From NCBI RefSeq assembly GCF_030848805.1, contig NC_092362.1:21056084-21120083 (forward strand): DNA of 64,000 bases, given 5' to 3'. This document shows, in pieces, positions 13,970-27,300 of the stretch. Positions within the stretch are counted from its first letter, which is position 1, and every line of letters begins with the position of its first letter. This DNA is from Temnothorax longispinosus. Taxonomy: Eukaryota; Arthropoda; Insecta; Hymenoptera; Formicidae. A program made the position numbers and the translations under genes. The notes under the pieces were generated by a model. It did not search any database. It saw only the letters and a list, made by a program, of their open reading frames with translations, and was not told the DNA's origin.

Positions 13970-14213
13970 CTGTTGAATATTAAAGAATGAAATTTAAATC
14001 AATACTTTGAGTTAAATAACATTTCATTATTTTTAACTATCGTGTGTGTCACGTTGTATCAAAATTTATTATTTTGACACAAACAGTATTATTTTTACTT
14101 CATTAGTTTAGTTAAATTAACGACATATTGAGTAAGAGCAGCTTATAGGCAGCTTATAGGAATGTTTAAAAATTACTTAAATTGAATATAATTTGACACT
14201 ACGAATTTAACAG
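13970..14213 (+). mobile_element. mariner-like MITE, copy A
   Basis: A 244-bp AT-rich element starting CTGTTGAATATT and ending AATTTAACAG. It aligns along its whole length, in the same orientation, with the element at 18508-18748. Shared blocks include GAGTTAAATAACATTT, ATATTGAGTA and ACTACGAATTTAA. It has no coding capacity. Copy A has lost the flanking TA (CG before, TG after) and contains an extra internal 11-bp tandem duplication, GCAGCTTATAG twice at about 14138-14160. Assignment to Tc1/mariner-type MITEs is inferred from the short CTGTT-AAT termini and the TA flanks of copy B. Confidence 0.7.
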
Positions 14214-14303
14214 TGTAGGATCCAGATAAATTATTGAAATACGTTTTTTGTTAATAAATCTAGATATATTTTATAGAGAAACATTTAATTTTTAAATATT
14301 ACA

Positions 14304-14349
14304 TAGCGTTCCGTTTTATGTTATTTTATATAGCATTCCGTTTTATGTT
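14304..14349. repeat. 19-bp direct repeat, 27-bp period
   Basis: TAGCGTTCCGTTTTATGTT (14304-14322) recurs as TAGCATTCCGTTTTATGTT (14331-14349), with one difference. This looks like a local duplication. Confidence 0.75.
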
Positions 14350-17300
14350 GCGGTAATATAATTTCGAGTGATGAAATACTGTAGTGTCGTGTCTGGATAT
14401 CGGCGGTATCGAGGGCTTCCCTGCACACGGTGACGGTACACCTGCTGCACCTCGTGACCAAGGTGGGCCAAGGTCCGGTGACCTCACTTCCTTCCTACTC
14501 TGTTAGACCCCCAAGTCTCCACATCGATTAAGTCCTGGTTGGCCGTCACCTGCGAATCGCTCCGGCTACTTTCTTCTTGCACCCCTTTTCCGGGGCGCGT
14601 TTGGAGATCACGCTCGAGCGAAGCGTGCGTGCATTTCTTATCGTAGATACCCCCACGGTGTCGTCACACTTCGGCGAATCGCTTCCAGAACAGGTGACGT
14701 CGTGGTTTCCATGTTACGGAAGCGGATGTATAGGCGAGTGATCGACATCACGAAGCAGACTAAACAAATTTTTAGCTCAAGTTCTTATTCACATTACAAA
14801 TTTCTGTGCCAGATATGTTAGATATACCTAAGATTTAATACACAACTGATATACATAAGTTTTATTTATGTATAAGTATTTGTTACATATACACATGAGT
14901 AACAAATTATATACAATATTTTAAATAATCGAACGGTAATATGAGGAATAAAACCAGCACACAAGCGTTGACTTTCTCTTTAGCTTAAATTTACGTTTTA
15001 TTCGTAAAATTGTCGCGAGAATTTTGGTGATTGAATAGAGTCATTACGAGTGTGATGTTCGACGAAAGGTTGATTTCTCACGTCGCAAAAGAATTCCCTT
15101 AGGCCCTCGGAGGAGAGAGAGAAATAAATAGAATACAACAGCGGCTTGAACCGGTAGCTCATCTAAGTGCCCGGGCACGCGCTGCACCGACACACATACG
15201 ATTACGTCTCCCCGCGCATACCCTGCGTGCGTGCGTGCGTACGTACGTACGAGAGAACGTCGTGATGTGTGTATACGGTAGATTATATCATCAATGTCGT
15301 TACTGCATTACGCCTCTTTGCCCCGAGGAACGAGCCGCGGAGGGAACTCGCTAATATCGCGGCCGGCGACAACGTAGAACACTGGAGGCAGAACATGTGT
15401 ATTATGTATGTGTGCGCATACGCGTTCCCGCGGCTATTTTCTGGATTTCTTGCCTTCGAAACGGTTGTCGAGCGATGCTCTCAATGGAGATTGTGTACGA
15501 CCGTAACGGCGCGTGCTATTACGTGGAGATTGTGCGTATCTGCGTTATCAATTGAATTGTATTGAATAGATTCTCGATAAAATAACGTTACCTAAGGTGT
15601 TATATAGAGAAGGATCGCATTGTTACGTGAATGAAGTAATTGATATAATATCATTATTTGAAACGATTTAAATCTTTTTTATAAGAACTTTAGAAAAAAG
15701 CTATAAAATATAAATGTTCTCAAATTTTTGTAGAAAAAAGGATTGAATCGTTTCTCTGAAATCTTGAATTAGGTATATCTCGCGATGTTTTTTTCTCGGA
15801 TATTAAGCGCAGCGTTCACGAAATAACGAAAGATCGAGGCCTCACGATCGCGCCCACCCCGCTTGCGGATCTTCACAAATTAGAAGGTAATCGGCTCGTC
15901 GGGAGTTCTCCCCTCCCGTCTATATGCCTCGTCATCCGCTTAAAGAAATCTTTGTTTCTCTCGAACTGGCTTTTATACGACGGCAATAATTATTTCGTAA
16001 TGCCGACTGATGGCACGACCGCCGCGGCAGAATTATTTATTGCTTGTGTGAGAGCGCCGCGACTGCCGGAATCCTCGAGATCGTAATCCGCCTCGGATCG
16101 CCGGAGCAGGGACGCTGCTATGCAACTCGACGAATGCTTTTCCCATTACTTTTCGCGGACTTCGTATAAATTGCGGTACAGCTTCATCCGCCGAGATAAA
16201 GTACGCGTATATTCTCGCGTAATTTCAAATTGGACTGGCAACGGCGAGCCGCCAGTCGCACATGCGATTGCATGCCAAATGTATTAATCAGTTTTGATAA
16301 CGTTTTTTTTTTCTATATCGTACACTTGCACTTTCACGAGGAAGATCGTTGAGCGTGCAAGTGCGGCCGCGAGAAGAGAGAGACTTGTTCGCCGCGCGAT
16401 CACGAATAATAGCGATCGTTAGTTTCTCTTAAATTACTTGCGATTCGTTGTTGCCGTTATTGAGGTGTGTGTGTGAATCTTATAAAAATTGTTTGAGATA
16501 TTCTATAGAACTTGTAATAAAATCTATATGTCAATGTTGATCGAAATATTGCTATAACGTGTGTGTGCGTTCTGTAATCATTAAGATTATAGAATATTCA
16601 GATCCGATGGGAAATAAAAACAAGTATCCCAAACGTTCGCTGACGAGATCCTAGAACTATTGTAGGCTATTATTATGTTGTGGCTAACGCGTTAAGCGTA
16701 AGACTGCTGATCGACAGATACCGTTTCTGTGCCTTCGAAATAGTTTTATCGAACGGCAAACAAAGGTCACGTACATCGTAACCCTCCGCGAAGGACTGAC
16801 CCCGGTGGCTACCAAGTGATCGACCACGCCTCATCACTTTGCTCGCTACCGAGGCAAACCAGAGAGAACTGACAATGAGTCAGATAAAGAAGAGCAGCAA
16901 AGTGGTGTTCGTTGCGATCATCGTCATTATATCATTATCACCATAATTATTATCATCATATTCTCGGTCATCCAAGATTGCTTCTTGTTATATGCATGCT
17001 CTTCTATTTACTGAGAAAATTATAGAAACCGTTGTGAGGTGACTTTACCTTTATTAAATTAGAAAGTTATTTGTTAAGTAAAGGGCGTCAGCAGAATCAT
17101 ATTACAAAGTCGACAACGCTCATAATGCGGTGCATAAAATTTCATTAAAATTCACGCTCGATCACGATCGATGTAGGGTGCGCGCAACATGACGGGCAAC
17201 GGGAAGCTTCGACAGGCATGGCGAATCGCGCGGAGTATATTAGTCGTGTCCGCTCTTCCAACGCAGGTGTAGAGGATGCGCGCAGGTATGATCATCGCCT

Positions 17301-18505
17301 CGCGCGGTAAGAAACAGGATCCTGGAGTGGCCCGAGAGAGAAAGAGAGAGAAGAGGCGAGATTGTCGAATCATCGTTCGCGCCACCCACGTCAAAAGGGA
17401 CGTCGAGGATATGACGATCGCGCGACGAGAGTGCTCGAAATGATCCTACCAATCGAGGCCCGTGCCCCCTCGGCGATAGGCGCGCAGTCGGGCCCGTTTC
17501 GAGAAAATGAAGTGCCTTCGAGAGGCCCAACGGAGCACGAGCTCACGACAGCAGGCACTCGTGCGCGCCTTCGTTCCGCCGCGGTGCGCATTGTCGCGGG
17601 GTCCCAAGTCCCAAGGCATTGCGGCGGGGAACAAGCCGCCGAGTCACGGTGCACAATGCACGCACGCGCCTTAATTAAACTTATTTAATTACCCCCGCTC
17701 TATCCGTGACCATCGCCTCTCGCCAACTCCTTAGCGGCGCGTTAGCGTTATCTTCTCCATCCGCCGCGTGGCTTCAAAGACTTCACGCTGGCTGATCACG
17801 CGCCAGGTGACGCGCCAGATAATAAATCTATGAAGATATGAAAAGAATCTTATCAGAAATTTAATTGAAAATTTGCTTTAATATTTCTCCTCGGATGATT
17901 ACAGACGAAGGTTGTACGCTCTGATCGTGTTCTTGCGTTAAGTCTTTTTAGAGATTGCTCTTGTATTTGGAATAGTATTAGAATCGACGTGCACGAGATC
18001 GGTACCCGGTACCAATTGTAAAAGATTTCTTTTGCGATTCTGTCTCTCACAATTGTCTCCGCGACTGGAATAATTAAGCAGGAGAATGTCCGATATGCCG
18101 TGAGAGTACGAAATCTATCGCCATCGATGGGACGAATCAATTTCGAAAATGCTCGGGTTTGCGAAAACGAGGCTTCGTGACCGACCCCACCCGCGATATT
18201 GCCGAACCAAACGACCGCAATGTTTGGAAATTATCCGCCGACTGAAGTAGCAGTTTACGCCCATTTTAAATTGCAGGTACGGCCCGGGCGATTACGTAGT
18301 TTCGCCTGGAAACGGCGAAATGCAGATTCTTATTTTTTCCCTCTTCCTCGATCGTCGCTTGCGCTATTGGCCGACTTGCGACATCTCGTTTAAGAAACAA
18401 ACAGGATCGAAGCGTAAAACATCGTCGAATAGCTTCGTGCTATTCCACTCGATCCAATTAGTGGTTTTTCCGAAAGTTCTTGCTACGACCGCGACGGAAA
18501 CTAAC
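14350..18505. other. non-coding stretch, no gene seen
   Basis: CpG-rich islets (14390-14750, 15080-15560, 15780-16430, 17150-17820) are separated by AT-rich DNA. Around 17240-17690 several overlapping frames are open on both strands, as expected in CpG-rich sequence with few stop triplets. None has a recognisable domain. Confidence 0.5.
15224..15251. repeat. (TGCG)n passing into (TACG)n
   Basis: Four TGCG units run straight into three TACG units, a compound tetranucleotide repeat. A similar TGCG run lies at 29481-29498. Confidence 0.8.
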
Positions 18506-18507
18506 TA

Positions 18508-18748
18508 CTGTTAAATATTAAAAGATGAAATTTAAACTAATATCTTGAGTTAAATAACATTTTGTTATTTTTAATTATCATGTGTGTCGAAATTTGTTAG
18601 TTTAACACAAAACTGTATTATTTTAACTTCATTGGTTTAATTAAATCAATGATATATTGAGTAGGAGCAGTGACGATCTATAGAAATGGTTAAAATCGAC
18701 TCAAATTAAGTATAGTTAAGTACAATTTGATACTACGAATTTAAACAG
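18508..18748 (+). mobile_element. mariner-like MITE, copy B
   Basis: A 241-bp element starting CTGTTAAATATT and ending AATTTAAACAG, giving imperfect terminal inverted repeats (CTGTT-AAAT). It is flanked on both sides by TA (18506-18507 and 18749-18750), as expected from Tc1/mariner-type insertion. It matches copy A, 4.3 kb upstream, over its full length in the same orientation. It encodes nothing. Confidence 0.75.
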
Positions 18749-18750
18749 TA

Positions 18751-21700
18751 AACGAGTCAGTGAGACGACGGAAAGTGCGATCGATAACATACAGTAATGT
18801 GGACAAGTACAAAAGCCTGTTTCGACCGAGCAAGTGAATTGACACGGTAGTTTTCTTGCAACGAGGTGCAAGTTCAAACCGATTACCGCCACACGATTAC
18901 GCAGATTTTTCCACCGACACCTTCCGTGAGCGTGAAAGTTAGCTCTTCTTCTTCCCCCTTCGCGAGTCGGCCTCCTTTCTCCTCTTTTCTTTCATCTACC
19001 CCCCTACGATAGGCAGGTATAATAGCTCACTTCGTTCACTGTTACTGTTATGCAAGATATAATAGGGTAATAATGGCACAGTCCTGGCCTCACTCACTCT
19101 CTCTCTCTTTTTTTCTTTCTCTCTCCCTCGGTCATCAGTAATGCAGGGTGGAGCCAGTCACGATCAGAAAACTGACGTAAGCATCTCGTTCGTTCCTCCT
19201 CAGTTTGTTCTTCTTCCTGTGGCTACGTCTCGTTCTCGTACGATGCGCTTCGAGGTGAGAGCGATCGAGAGAGAAAGAGAGACACGGCGCTTCCCTCGAA
19301 ACGCTTGAGCCCGCAGCGAAACGCTGCTCGACTTCCGCGCTGATTACTTGAAAATTATGGAGGGCATTCTGCGCTATATAATATTGGAGGAGGAAGCGAT
19401 AGAGGTTATTGTGAACTTGCGAGGGACGTCTGCATATTTTGCGAGGAGTTTCTCTGACGAATGCGCAAGAGACGAGTAGTTGTTTCCTACAGCATAGCAA
19501 CGATGCGCTCGTTATAGCGATGCCCTTCCTTTCGAATCCAATTCTCGTTATATAGCTCGGCTCTAAAAGGAAGCTCTTTGATAAGAGCATCAATGATTTA
19601 TCATTGTAACTGCGCAACGGGTAAAATAATCTCGAATCAGATGGAGAGTTGTATAGTACGGTAATATACGCGGTTTAAAATGTGAATCATGCTATTTGAT
19701 TATATTTGTTTAGAAATGAATATTTAAACAATTTTCAATTTATATTATGAATTTTATATATCAAAAATAAAAAGAATAAATAAGAATATTAATAATACAC
19801 GTCAATATCTAAATATTCTATCTTTTTCCTTTGCTAAAAGGCAAGTGATATTAAAAGAATTCAAAAAGTTTCTTTTGGCGATCTTCGCGCGAACCGGTCC
19901 ACGACGTCGATGACAGATCGGTGTCACCGATCATGCGATGAAATCCTGTGCAAGTCTGACATGACCCGGCGGCGTCGTTGCACGTTGATGAAGCGGCACC
20001 GGGACGACACCGGACCGTGAACCCGGAGACGGGACCTCGAAGAAATTAGGCAGGGGGCCGCGCGAAAGGGGACCGAATCAATGGGTCATTAGAGAGAAAA
20101 TGACGCGGAATTAATTACTGCTCGTGTAAACGACGAGCAAGGAATTCGCCGTCAGTTATTAATCTCGCCGACTGGCGAAGGCTCTAACGGTCCACGCGAG
20201 CACCTTTTCCGCCTCGGAGAGATATTCCGAGTCTCCTCTTCGAGACTTCGTACCTCTCTCTCTCTCTCTTCTCTCGCGTGTCAATGAGTCTCGCGGCGGG
20301 ATACATTGTTCTGTATTCAAATCAAATCGTAGATCTTGATTTGTCGCGTGGGCGCGAGTCTTCATTTGCAAGCGAACGAGGAATAATACGAGCTACCGCG
20401 AGGAATCCGAAGTTTTTCTTTTCCCACCTGTCACGAACCGAGCTTCGTCATGTGTCACGAGTATTTATGAATAATCAATTTATACCGACTTCTTCGTGAA
20501 ATCCGACCTCGCTCCGCCGCTGCTTTTCCCATCGATGATCGGTCTCTTTTTTCCTAGCAAGCCATTATGCTTTTTTGTCACTTAACTCCTTTTCTTTCTA
20601 TAGCATTTTGTGGATTTGCGTGGCGAGTAAAGATGAACGCGTCGCGAGGCACAATGGGACCTGTCATCATGCTCGACGTTCGCGCGGGCACGTATTCTCG
20701 ATGTTCTTCGCGCTTGTTAGTTTCTAAAATGAGCTTCAACGGAACGATCCGCTAGAAAAACCAGAATTCGATAGAAAAAGAGAATCGATCGGCCTAGCGT
20801 GGTGGCTATCATCGCGATTTGATGTAGATCTCCGCGGAGAATTAGCTTTTTGCTCTCCGCGATAAGTTATTTATTCTTGTTCGTAAGAATGTTATTTAAA
20901 TAAAAATGATTAGAATGGTTAATTAAGTAGAAAAAAAATAAATTAAACTATTTATTCTAACTTGTTGTATTATAAATAAAAGACTCATACAAGCGGCAAA
21001 CAATGCGTTGAGCAATCGATATATCATTACTCCGGATATTTTTTACGCTCTTATCTTGCACGATCCTTGTAAATGGATATTAATCGTGATACCTTTGTGA
21101 TCCCGGATCGCACTTCCTGTGCCACCCAGAGGTCTGCAGGGATTAAGATCAACGTCACCTGACCTGTCGTCGAACGCCGGAAGAGGAAGCCGTCCCATCG
21201 CAACGAAAAAAGATCTTCCTTGTCATTCACCCGCGAACACGTGTGCGTTACGTTAGAATGTGTGTGATGTGCGTGAATTCCAAGAGTGTGAAGAGGCGTC
21301 GTCAACTTCGGTCAGTTTTAGAATTTTAAATATCGACCCGGAAGTCCGTAATGAATTTTGACAATTGCATGTGATGTCATAATTTGGACGAAAATTTCTC
21401 ATATCTATAATCTATATCTATATCTATATATGTATAATCTAAAAATACGGAAACATTTTATACCAACAATATTCGAAAGTCTTTTGATTAACGAATGGAA
21501 GAAATGCTAATTATCAAATTATTTTTTTGAAAAGTATATGTGCATATAGTCTATATGCATATAGAAAATATTCATTATCAAATTAATTTTTTGAGAATTG
21601 TTAATCAATCATTTTCCAACAGTAGATTAAAGACAATTTTGAAGATCGGTTTTTTGCTTGGATTCAATTCAATTAACGATCTAGCAGATTTTAACAATCG

Positions 21701-21880
21701 ATTAATTCATTAACAGAATAACAAACCTAAGGAAGTCATAAAAGAAACTTAAAATAAGCCTAAAATAATAATAAATCTAAGAAAATAATACTATGAAAAG
21801 TACTCTAATAAGCAGTTAGGTAGATGAGCAAAGAAGAAAAAAAATAAAACGCAGAAATAAGGTAGAGCGTATCGAATTCT
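18751..21880. other. non-coding stretch with CT-rich tracts
   Basis: Contains a pyrimidine tract at about 19085-19130 and a (CT)n run at 20254-20274. A 160-codon frame on the minus strand (19135-19617) is Arg/Ser-rich with no known domain and is not credible as a gene. From about 20880 to 21880 the DNA is AT-rich. Confidence 0.5.
21510..21594. repeat. 21-bp direct repeat, 64-bp period
   Basis: ATTATCAAATTATTTTTTTG (21510-21529) recurs as ATTATCAAATTAATTTTTTG (21574-21593), one difference. Between the copies is a TATATGTGCATATA / TATATGCATATA near-palindrome. Confidence 0.6.
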
Positions 21881-22260
21881 ACTCGCTGTTCTTTCGTCAC
21901 GCATTTGTCAAAATTCTTCGCAGGCCTCCCTCTTCATCTCTTCGTCTCCCTTGACAACGTTCTTCAATCCCTCTTCTCCACCTACCATGCGCATTGCTCA
22001 TGATCCTCCCTCGGGATTCAACAGGTGGTACGCTGCTTCATAGCCGTCTGCAGTGTCCCACACATCGTGCCCACGTAATCGTGCACACTATGAGTGTACC
22101 CCATGGGCACCGCATGTAGGAAATACTCTGACCCTTCATCCGCTTCACGTTCTCTCCATATGTATTCGTACGTGATCTTCGAACCCAGCAGGTTCCTCGA
22201 GAAACCTTCTTTTCACTTTTTACCGTGGCCGGGATCTCTTTTTGCTATAATTTAGGAGTA
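21880..22260 (-). other. unidentified balanced-composition block with open frame
   Basis: This block stands out from AT-rich flanks by even base composition and little simple sequence. On the minus strand 64 codons are open from about 22212 to a TGA at 22018-22020, including the stretches KITYEYIWREREADEG and FLHAVPMGYTHSVHDY. After the stop the same frame continues briefly. The composition is protein-like, but I recognise no family. It may be a fragment of a decayed transposon or gene, or chance. Confidence 0.2.
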
Positions 22261-22781
22261 CAAGGTGAACGAATTTAACGGGGGGAAAATCGTGACACGA
22301 GCAGATTTTTTGTTAAGTTATACAATCAGAAATTTTATGATGAACTAAACTCGGAAAATTTACGCGCAATCCTCAATCTTTGAGCTTGTTATACACATTG
22401 TTAATTTATTATCTCCACCCCGAGAATGTTATCTAATTTTTTTTTCAGTCTCGACGCGATCTATCTTCAACGTCCGCTACTTACACGAAGTTAATGATGT
22501 TTCGTATAGCCAACGGCTCAGTTGAATAATAAATAAGACTTAAAGAAATATTTGCCTTCACGGTGTTTCACTTCGGGCTGATGCCTAACGAGGTGGCCGT
22601 CCACGAGTCACCCCTGCGCCTCGCGTTCGATAAATCGCGTTAGCGTGCGCATAAGTTTTAATAAAGCTCCTCTCTCGCATGCGTGACGTTCGGCGCGATC
22701 GACGTCCGGTGAATTTATAATATTGACATGGCAGCTGCCCACGCAGCAGCCCGAAGCGGAATTCGACGGAGGAACGAAATT

Positions 22782-22845
22782 CAAGAGAGAAAAAGAGAGA
22801 GAAAGAGAGGGAGGGAATAGGGGGACGACAGAGAGAGAGAGAGAA
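22782..22845. repeat. (GA)n-rich tract
   Basis: GAGAGAAAAAG units with interruptions, low-complexity purine tract. Confidence 0.8.
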
Positions 22846-24280
22846 ACGTGTACGCAATATGTAAATCCGAAGAGTGCAGAGAATCTTTGTGATCTCTCTC
22901 GCCCGGGAATTACGCGCGCGTGCACGTGCGTGTTTCTCGGCGTGCGTGCCTACGCTGATGAATCGTGGCCATAGTTCCGACCGGGCTAAATCAGTGTGTG
23001 GACCGTAGAGCGGATGTTAGGCAACACGAGTGGCCGGCAGGTGCCGCGATGTGGGTGTCGTTTTACGCCAAACTCGAGAGAAAATGTGCGGCCTTTCGCT
23101 TCTTTCGTGCCGCTCGTCTCTCTTTCTCTCTCCCTCTCTCTCGCTATCGTTCTTCCTAACGCGCGAGAGAGGGATGGGGAGGTGAAGAAACTTACGTAGA
23201 AAGTTCATCCGCTTGCTTCATCTACCCGAGCGAGCTCGGGATCATCGAATTTGGTATGGAGACTCTTCTAAATTATTCGTGTGCGTTGCTGTATTATTAT
23301 TTAATACAGGATTCATTGAATCTGCTTGTGAGTTTACTTTCAAAGGAAGAAAGTTAATGATTAATATATGTAATTGCAAACTTAACGTGGTTCTTTGATA
23401 TATGTTATTCAAAATTCTATTGCAAAAATAGATTTCAGCGTCGCAGACTGCAAGTTTCCTTTATCGCAATAATACTGTAAATTTTTTAGGGTTCGACAGG
23501 ATTACATTCAGTGTCTTCAGGGTTACACAAATTTATTATTATTATATTCGTCAAGAATTGACGTCCCATAGAGACTCCTCTATGGTCCTATCCCGATAAA
23601 ATTTACAATTTCCAATAGCACTTCGCATCCGGCCGGTGGTGATAAACATGGAATCGTGAATCCGCATAGTTTTACGACGCGGCGCGTCGCGTCGTCCCAT
23701 GAATCGCGCGAACGCCTCGGCGACGCGGCGCAAAAATCGCGCGGGTGGCCACGTACGTATACGCCCGGCGGTTATCGACATTCGACGTTCGTCCCCCTCG
23801 TCATGTGAGATATCGGGCTCGCATTCGCGTATCTTTCCGTAAACGCCGCTTTCACGCGCGATCCGCGGCGGAACAATTGACCAGTCGGCATAAAACGATT
23901 CGGGCTGCGACGAGATGCGACACTATGCGACGCAATGCGATGCAATACGTTCGTGACGGCGGGCGGCGGGATCCTCGCGGTTTGTCGACCTCGAACGGCC
24001 CGACCTCTCGGTCACCTTCTCGGCAGTGCAGTGGGGACCGAGTGATGGACGGGACAAGGTGGAAGATTTCCACGATACCCTGTGCACGCGTGCGTGCGCG
24101 CGCGCTCGAGTCGAGAGTAATAGTTTTCCCATTGAGAGGAGCCGCGCGCGCGGAGGTAGACCTGGCGTTTGTCTTATTAGAGGAAATATATTAATGTCGA
24201 GGCGCATTACGTCGTACGTCTGCATCAACCTGTCGTGTACCGTGGCTTCGCGCGCGGAGTCACGCGCATACTCGTGACGG

Positions 24281-24313
24281 ACGCACGCACGCAGACACGC
24301 ACGCACGCACGCG
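24281..24313. repeat. (ACGC)n tetranucleotide repeat
   Basis: ACGCACGC units interrupted once by AGAC. Confidence 0.85.
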
Positions 24314-27300
24314 TGATCGCGCGTCGCGCCTTAACGAGCATTATTCAATAATATTCAAATTTAATGAGTTCCTCGTAAACAACATTAATGAAGCCTATGG
24401 AATCGGGCGGTGCCGTCGGGCCATGCTAATTAAAATATAATGAGACGCGTAATTATTGGGGATCGTAAAGCATTCGCGGATATAACCGATGCGCACGTAG
24501 GACGTTTGTATCTGCGTGATGGATCGTGGCACGCCTCGGCCGATGTGCGTACAAAAGGTATATCGGGCTCGGAAGAGTGGAGGGCGATCGACGAAAATGA
24601 CCGTACGATGAAGGATTGTCCAAATTAAAGGCGGGACGTGAGCGACTCGGACGATTTCACGTCGAGCTCGTAATTTATATTCAAATTGATGTTAAATTAT
24701 CAATGGCCGGCTAATTACATCGATGCTGCGCTATTACAAGGACTCGAATTAACACGTAAGCGAGAGTGGTCGGACGAGCGTGTAATTGGCAGCCGCGGAT
24801 GAACGGGTTTCAACGGGATGATGCGCATCGACTGAACGTCCCGGTTTAAGGAAAATATTATATGACGCGCTAATGGATGCTGACAGTTATAGTGATAAAC
24901 TGAACGGGTTATGAAATGCGTAAATTTAATTGAAAAGACGAAGAAGTTGCTATATTCTATTAATTTTCATGCGTTTATCATAATAATACTGAATAACGAG
25001 TGAAAAAGATATTTCGATTTTTGTGTCAATGTTAACAAAAGTTTTATGAGTAGGTAATAATCACATAGGAAATACAATTATTTTATAATTATCAAAGAGT
25101 GCTATTTCACTTTTTATTAATAAAATTTATAACAAACTTATATCACTGTTTGCAGCATAATTAAGTTTTTATTGATAAATTATTTAAACTGTTGATTCAT
25201 CTGCATGATTATCGATTTATCCATTTGTCAAGTTTGTCATATTCGATTCTGGCCACGAAAGGATTCGCAGAAAAATTACAGGAAATATCATCGAACGATC
25301 ATCCTGGATGGTCGACAACGGAACGGACCTGCTCGCAGCCCATTCGTGCGTCATAGAGCAATCCGTCAGGATCCCCGCGTGGCGAGACGACAGCTGATCG
25401 CGCTGAAACAATGAGGCCCTGAGCTGTCGGGACAGATGGGAAGAAAAGAGGCGAGGCGAGGGGAGTCCTCGCGAAGGTACCTGCACAATATGTGCATGGC
25501 GTGGGCGCAGACCGCCTGCCCGCGTCTCAACCTGCTGAAACTCGTTTCGTGGTGGGCCTGACGAGGGGCCCCTGCGTACGTCGAGAGCACATACGTCGGT
25601 CGCATCGGCCGGCTTCCGAGGACGATGGGGCCTGTCGGGCGCGCCGACTCCGGGGAAGATGTAAGAGCGGTAAGATTCAGGGATCCGCGGGAACCAACAT
25701 CCAAGCAGGACGGCGGCATATAAACCAGGATTACGGGAGACACGCGGAGCCGTAATTCTCGGGGCCCGACGCCTCGCCACCGTGGGGTCCATTGGGGCCT
25801 TGTCTCGGCGTTAAAACGCGCTTAAAAACTGCCTTGTCTCCCCCCTCCCTCTCGCACTTTTTTTTCCTCTTTTCCTCTCCCGCTGCACCCAGTTCGAACC
25901 GGAGCCAGGATCGCGCCCCGCAAACGAGATCTGATATCTGCGCATACCATCCGCGCGGGGATCAACCTTCCGCGCGCCTTCAGCAACAGTGTTTCGTTTT
26001 GTAGCGATTTGAGAGAGCCCGATACTTCGCCGGGAGCGCGCATGACGCGTCTTGTCCCGATACTGAGATGCGTTAAAAATCGCGCATCACGCGATGTCTC
26101 CGTGGCTGACGCCGCGCGAAAGTCCAACAGACCTGATCCCCGCGCGAACGACTTCTCGCACACTTCCTTAATTTTTTTACGTTTTACGCTTCGCGCTTCT
26201 CGAAGGTCTTTGTCGCCCGATATCAAAACACGCGACACGTAACGCCCAACACGACGGAGGTGGGCCCGAGGTACTCGGGGATCAATGTCAAGCTCATCAC
26301 AATGTATTCGTACTACCATTACCGTTCCGTCTCCGTCTCTCGGAGAAATTACAATCTCACGAAAATCGTGACACGACGACAGCTAAATGGGCTCGGAGCG
26401 AGAGCCTCAGTCGAGGCCCGGTCCTCGTGTCGCAGGGAACATATCTTACCCGCGCCGTGCCATTCCGGGACGCGTCTTGTGCGACCTTTTTCCATGGCTC
26501 GCCGAAATTATGAGAGCTCAGAGGGGGTACCGGGGCCCGACGCGGGTGTTTTGACGGCCGCGGTTCACGATGAGGTCAGCTCGGTCTCGCTTTCTCGAGA
26601 AGGCGAGCCTCGTCGCGCACCGCACCGCTCCGCTCTGCTCCGCGAGGAACGGCCCTCGTCTTCCCGTGTCTCGCGGCGAACGGTGATGGAGAGAAGAAGC
26701 GGGAGGACGCAGCCTTAAGCTCGTAATGACCCATCTCCGACAAATTACCACTCGAGTGGCATTGTGTGCGAGCCCCGGGCCGATGCACCTCCTCCTCCTC
26801 CCCCACCCTCTGCCCCCATCTTCGTCCTTAGGTCGCGGATCCATTGACGCGCGTTGCGTTTGATTTTAATGTCCACGTGTTGCACCGCGCCGCGTTCCCA
26901 CGTCGCCTGCGTTGTCATTACATAACGATGCAATGGTGCTAATTTCTCCGAGGTGGAGTCGCTTATGCGACACGTTGCCGCATCGCGTCTATCTACGTGA
27001 TGTAACACGAGAGAATGTGCCGTGGAGGAAGTAAAATGGCGAAAAATGCTCGATCTAGCCAGGACAAGGCTGGAGTTGCATAGGCTTTAGTCATACTTAA
27101 TTAGACTGCAAAAAAATTATTTCTTTCACGCCATTTTTCTCTTCTTTGTTAATAAATATAACGCAAAATGAATACAAGAAATGCAACTACTTTGATGTCG
27201 CTGAGTATGTAATAATCAACCATTAATTTGTTCGTAACAAGCTGCGGTAAAAGCATAAGATATTAATAATGCGCAGGATTTATTAAACATATAATTGATT

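Noticed and set aside
25217..26319. Several 125-191 codon minus-strand frames
   Set aside because: CpG-rich DNA with few stop triplets, overlapping open frames on both strands, and no recognisable domain.
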